A stretch of 8,278 nucleotides of DNA from assembly GCA_021798375.1 (NCBI GenBank), contig JAJZHU010000095.1:1-8278 (forward strand), in the 5' to 3' direction. Source of the stretch: Pseudomonadota bacterium. GTDB taxonomy: Bacteria > Pseudomonadota > Alphaproteobacteria > Acetobacterales > Acetobacteraceae. Below, in pieces: positions 6,269 through 8,278 of this stretch. The notes beneath the pieces were generated by a model. The model was not told the DNA's origin. It did no database searches and was given only the letters and a program-made list of their open reading frames with translations. A program made the position numbers and the translations under genes. How positions within the stretch are numbered: the stretch's first letter is position 1; each line of letters begins with the position of its first letter.

Positions 6269-6792
6269 ATCCCGATCCCGACGACGACGAAGACGACGAT
6301 ACGCCGCCCAGCCAGCGCATCTATCTGACCCCGCAAGGCGCGGCGATAATGCAGGAAGAATTGCGCCAATTGATGAAGGTGGAACGCCCCAGGATCGTCG
6401 AGATCGTGTCGTGGGCGGCGGGCAACGGCGATCGTTCGGAAAATGGCGATTATCTTTACGGCAAAAAGCGGCTGCGCGAGATCGACCGCCGCGCGCGTTT
6501 TCTGGGACGCCGCCTCAAACACGCCGAAATCGTCGATCCCAGCCTGCAAACGCGCCGCGATCAGGTGTTTTTCGGCGCCACGGTGACATTTGAAAACGAA
6601 GCGGGGGTCGAGCGCGTTGTGACCCTGGTGGGGGTGGACGAAGCCGACATGACGCAAAATAAAGTCAGTTTGCACGCCCCCATCGGCCGCGCCCTGTTGC
6701 GTGCGAAGTTAGGCGATCAGGTGCGATTGGTAACGCCGGCGGGAGTGGAGTTGATCGAGATCGTCGCGGTCAATTATCCGGACAGAGCCTGA
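6265..6792 (+). CDS. greB: Transcription elongation factor GreB
   Basis: Binds the secondary channel of RNA polymerase and stimulates cleavage of the 3' end of backtracked RNA. The 175 residues form the N-terminal coiled coil (about 18-90) and a C-terminal FKBP-like domain ending in LIEIVAVNYPDRA. The GreB type is shown by GDRSENGDYLYGKKRL (55-70); D56 and E59 correspond to the acidic tip residues that hold the catalytic magnesium, and YGKKRLREIDRR favours GreB over GreA. Unusual is a run of acidic residues before the family core (DPDDDEDDD, 4-12), about 15 residues longer than E. coli GreB. The ATG overlaps the SGNH stop (ATGA), so it is coupled to the envelope genes, and the last 23 bases overlap the convergent glycosyltransferase gene. 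Confidence 0.95.
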   Translation: MNPDPDDDEDDDTPPSQRIYLTPQGAAIMQEELRQLMKVERPRIVEIVSWAAGNGDRSENGDYLYGKKRLREIDRRARFLGRRLKHAEIVDPSLQTRRDQVFFGATVTFENEAGVERVVTLVGVDEADMTQNKVSLHAPIGRALLRAKLGDQVRLVTPAGVELIEIVAVNYPDRA

Positions 6793-7690
6793 CGGCTCTC
6801 CCCCGAAACGGCGCGCACAGCATTGCCTCGGTAGCAAGATCAGGCGTTAAACAACCCAATTTGGCGGCCATCAACGCGCCGAACAGCTTGATCAAGCTGC
6901 CGCCGCCATGCCGCCGCGCCCAGTTCCACGCCCGCCCGGCGGCACGTTTCACACCGAATCGACGCAATTTCGCCGGCAATGCGGGATGCCCCCGCAAAAA
7001 CCGCAGCAGCGCCAAATTCACATCATGCAACGTCTGCGCGTCATTGCCCGAAAGCCGTCCTGGCGCCACCATCGGCATGGCCATCACCGCCGTGTCCAAC
7101 CGCGCCGCCGGGCCGGACGCGGCCAGCCGCAATTCCAGCGAATAATCCTGTATGAACACGCCGGGATCGGATCCCCCCAACGCACGCAGCAAAGCGGTAC
7201 GCGCGATCCATACGCTGGGATTGGTGACCGCCCGGCGCAATGCCAGATGCAGAAAATCCTTCTGCAAAACAGGTTTAATATTTTTATAATCAGGGCATTG
7301 CGGCGGCTCGTTAACGTCGTAACGCCACTGCAAATCCATCGGCGCATAGGCATAGCCTGTGCCGCACGCCTCGCAGGCCACAAGTAAATCCCGAGTCGCC
7401 CAGGGGAACAGCATGTCATCCCCATCGACCGGCTTGACGTAATCGCCTTCGACCAGCGCCAGCCCCGCGTTCAATGCCCGGGCCGGCCCCGCGTTGGCTT
7501 GCGATATAATCACCACCCCGGACCAGGACGCCGTCAGATCGCGCAAAATTTGCAGCGTGTCGTCGGTGGAACCATCATCGACGAACACATATTGACGGGC
7601 AAATTCGCCCTGCTGTGCCTGCAACCCCGCCAACAAATGCGGCAAAAACGCCGCCTTGTTGAACAAAGTCACCAGGTAGGAAATCTGCAT
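6770..7690 (-). CDS. Family 2 glycosyltransferase
   Basis: A 306-residue GT-A fold glycosyltransferase of the GT2 type, transferring a sugar from a nucleotide-sugar donor to an unknown acceptor. It starts with the classical MQISYLVTLFNKAAFLP, followed by the nucleotide-binding FVDDGSTDDT (36-45), NAGPARALNAGL (66-77), the DxD metal site in VDGDDML (D89 and D91) and QDYSLELRL (181-189) with D182 as the probable catalytic base. No transmembrane segment is obvious, so it is cytoplasmic or membrane-associated. The C-terminal 80 residues are basic and not recognised. A patch at codons 134-140 uses only A/T third positions, unlike the rest of the gene. It is third in the minus operon behind DUF1467 and the 81-residue gene, with GGGGG as a possible ribosome site. 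Its last codons run antisense to the end of greB. Acceptor and pathway cannot be told from the sequence. Confidence 0.9.
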   Translation of the reverse strand: MQISYLVTLFNKAAFLPHLLAGLQAQQGEFARQYVFVDDGSTDDTLQILRDLTASWSGVVIISQANAGPARALNAGLALVEGDYVKPVDGDDMLFPWATRDLLVACEACGTGYAYAPMDLQWRYDVNEPPQCPDYKNIKPVLQKDFLHLALRRAVTNPSVWIARTALLRALGGSDPGVFIQDYSLELRLAASGPAARLDTAVMAMPMVAPGRLSGNDAQTLHDVNLALLRFLRGHPALPAKLRRFGVKRAAGRAWNWARRHGGGSLIKLFGALMAAKLGCLTPDLATEAMLCAPFRGRAVRLCPDN

Positions 7691-7704
7691 TCAGCCCCCA
7701 ACGC

Positions 7705-7950
7705 TCAGTCTTTGTGGCGCCGCAGATGGGCTTCCACGCTGGTGCGCAGATCTTCCGCCAGCGTCTCGGTGGCCGGATCGAGTGTTTCGACGGCGGTCAG
7801 CAAAGTCAGGCAAAATTCACGCAGCGCAAACAAGACCTTGTCAACCGGGCCGTTCATATGCGCCCGCAACTGTTGGGCCGCCTCGGTCTTGCCCTTGGCC
7901 TCCAGATGTTCGGCCAAGGCGTTCGCCTTGTTCACTGGTTCATCCGCCAT
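7705..7950 (-). CDS. Unrecognised 81-residue helical protein
   Basis: I do not recognise the family. The protein is 81 residues, has no signal peptide or membrane segment, and is probably mostly alpha-helical: KANALAEHLEAKGKTEAAQQLRAHM (from about residue 8) reads as an amphipathic helix, followed by a second helix around VDKVLFALREFCLTLLTAV and a charged C-terminal helix ending RRHKD. One cysteine (C47) is present. That it is a real gene is supported by a very strong ribosome site (GGAGG, six bases from the ATG), tight spacing to both neighbours (21 bases after DUF1467, 14 before the glycosyltransferase), and normal GC-rich codon use. A helical-bundle scaffold or adaptor is possible, but no function can be assigned. 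Confidence 0.75.
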   Translation of the reverse strand: MADEPVNKANALAEHLEAKGKTEAAQQLRAHMNGPVDKVLFALREFCLTLLTAVETLDPATETLAEDLRTSVEAHLRRHKD

Positions 7951-7956
7951 CTGAAA

Positions 7957-7961
7957 CCTCC
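7957..7961 (-). promoter_or_regulatory. Strong Shine-Dalgarno site
   Basis: GGAGG on the minus strand, six bases ahead of the ATG of the 81-residue gene. It is the clearest ribosome site in the window and fixes both the start and the reality of that small gene. Confidence 0.85.
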
Positions 7962-7971
7962 GTTAATGCTG

Positions 7972-8232
7972 CTAATCGCGCGGCAGGGCCAAAAACCCTG
8001 ACCGAAAGCTGAGATATGGGCTCAGGATCACGCCCATGGCGATCCCCCAAATCACCAAACTAATCAAACTGGTAATTACAACTACCCGCACCAGTCGCAC
8101 CCGATCGGGCACGCCGCGCCAACCGGTAACGGGATCGGCGTCTGCCACCGGGCGCACGCCCAGAGGCAGCACGGCGAACAACGCCACCCACCAAATCAAA
8201 ATGAACAAAACGACGCTGGTGAACCAATTCAT
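7972..8232 (-). CDS. DUF1467 family membrane protein
   Basis: An 86-residue protein with two predicted membrane helices (about 4-25 and 48-69), matching the small DUF1467 family common in Alphaproteobacteria and of unknown function. The family feel is in MNWFTSVVLFILIWW, the FAVLPLGVRP turn, and the loop with PVTGWRGVPD between the helices. The ATG at 8232 is chosen because it gives the usual family N-terminus; an upstream TTG at 8262 would add ten residues and is less likely. The ribosome site is weak, so translation may depend on an upstream gene outside the window: a minus-strand frame open from the window edge closes with TGA at 8231-8229, overlapping this start as ATGA. It is first of the three minus-strand genes visible here. 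Confidence 0.82.
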   Translation of the reverse strand: MNWFTSVVLFILIWWVALFAVLPLGVRPVADADPVTGWRGVPDRVRLVRVVVITSLISLVIWGIAMGVILSPYLSFRSGFLALPRD

Positions 8233-8278
8233 GGCGTGAAGATAGGATGAAATCGGCCCCAAGACCAGGGGCGGCGAA
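8233..8278. other. Right flank upstream of DUF1467 gene
   Basis: Only 46 bases are visible. On the minus strand a frame entering from the edge stops at the TGA overlapping the DUF1467 start, which could be the end of an upstream operon gene (last residues PIFTP). On the plus strand an ATG at 8247 just after GATAGG opens a frame reading MKSAPRPGAA to the window edge. Either could be real; the two are mutually awkward, and the visible sequence does not decide. Confidence 0.3.

Overview
The window looks like a chromosomal segment from a GC-rich alphaproteobacterium, possibly of the Rhodospirillales/Acetobacteraceae type. This rests on the family style of the dCTP deaminase (N-terminus MPVMPDRWIR and a GLSSYGYDAR block), the murA-hisG-hisD gene order, the short (regulatory-domain-free) HisG, a DUF1467 membrane protein, and a YqaA-type VTT protein starting MLRKMYDW. 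The taxonomy is inferred from remembered family resemblance, not from a search. Coding density is very high, and I see no rRNA, tRNA, CRISPR array, insertion sequence or phage gene.

Layout. (1) 100-3863, minus strand: a tight operon transcribed dcd, murA, hisG, hisD, with gaps of 5 and 4 bases and then a 4-base ATGA overlap. It joins dUTP supply, the first committed step of peptidoglycan synthesis, and the first and last steps of histidine synthesis. (2) 3864-4039: a 176-base divergent intergenic region, the only sizeable non-coding stretch. It carries two adjacent inverted repeats and presumably the promoters of both flanking operons. (3) 4040-6792, plus strand: a YqaA/DedA-like VTT membrane protein, uppP (undecaprenyl-diphosphatase), a secreted SGNH hydrolase and greB. 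The last three are joined by overlapping start and stop codons. (4) 6770-8232, minus strand: a DUF1467 membrane protein, an unrecognised 81-residue protein and a family 2 glycosyltransferase, converging on greB with a 23-base tail-to-tail overlap.

How the genes work together. MurA starts peptidoglycan precursor synthesis. UppP regenerates the undecaprenyl phosphate carrier on which those precursors are built. The neighbouring VTT protein belongs to the superfamily in which undecaprenyl-phosphate translocases have been identified, so the plus-strand cluster may combine carrier dephosphorylation with carrier return. The secreted SGNH hydrolase could act on an envelope glycan or lipid ester, and the glycosyltransferase may add an envelope sugar. 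GreB (transcript-cleavage factor) seems to be carried along by translational coupling.

Most of the window is well-known housekeeping content, and I do not see a clearly new defence or mobile system. The most interesting parts are the VTT-UppP-SGNH envelope cluster, the divergent regulatory region, the uncharacterised DUF1467/81-residue/glycosyltransferase operon, and an AT-rich patch inside the glycosyltransferase gene.
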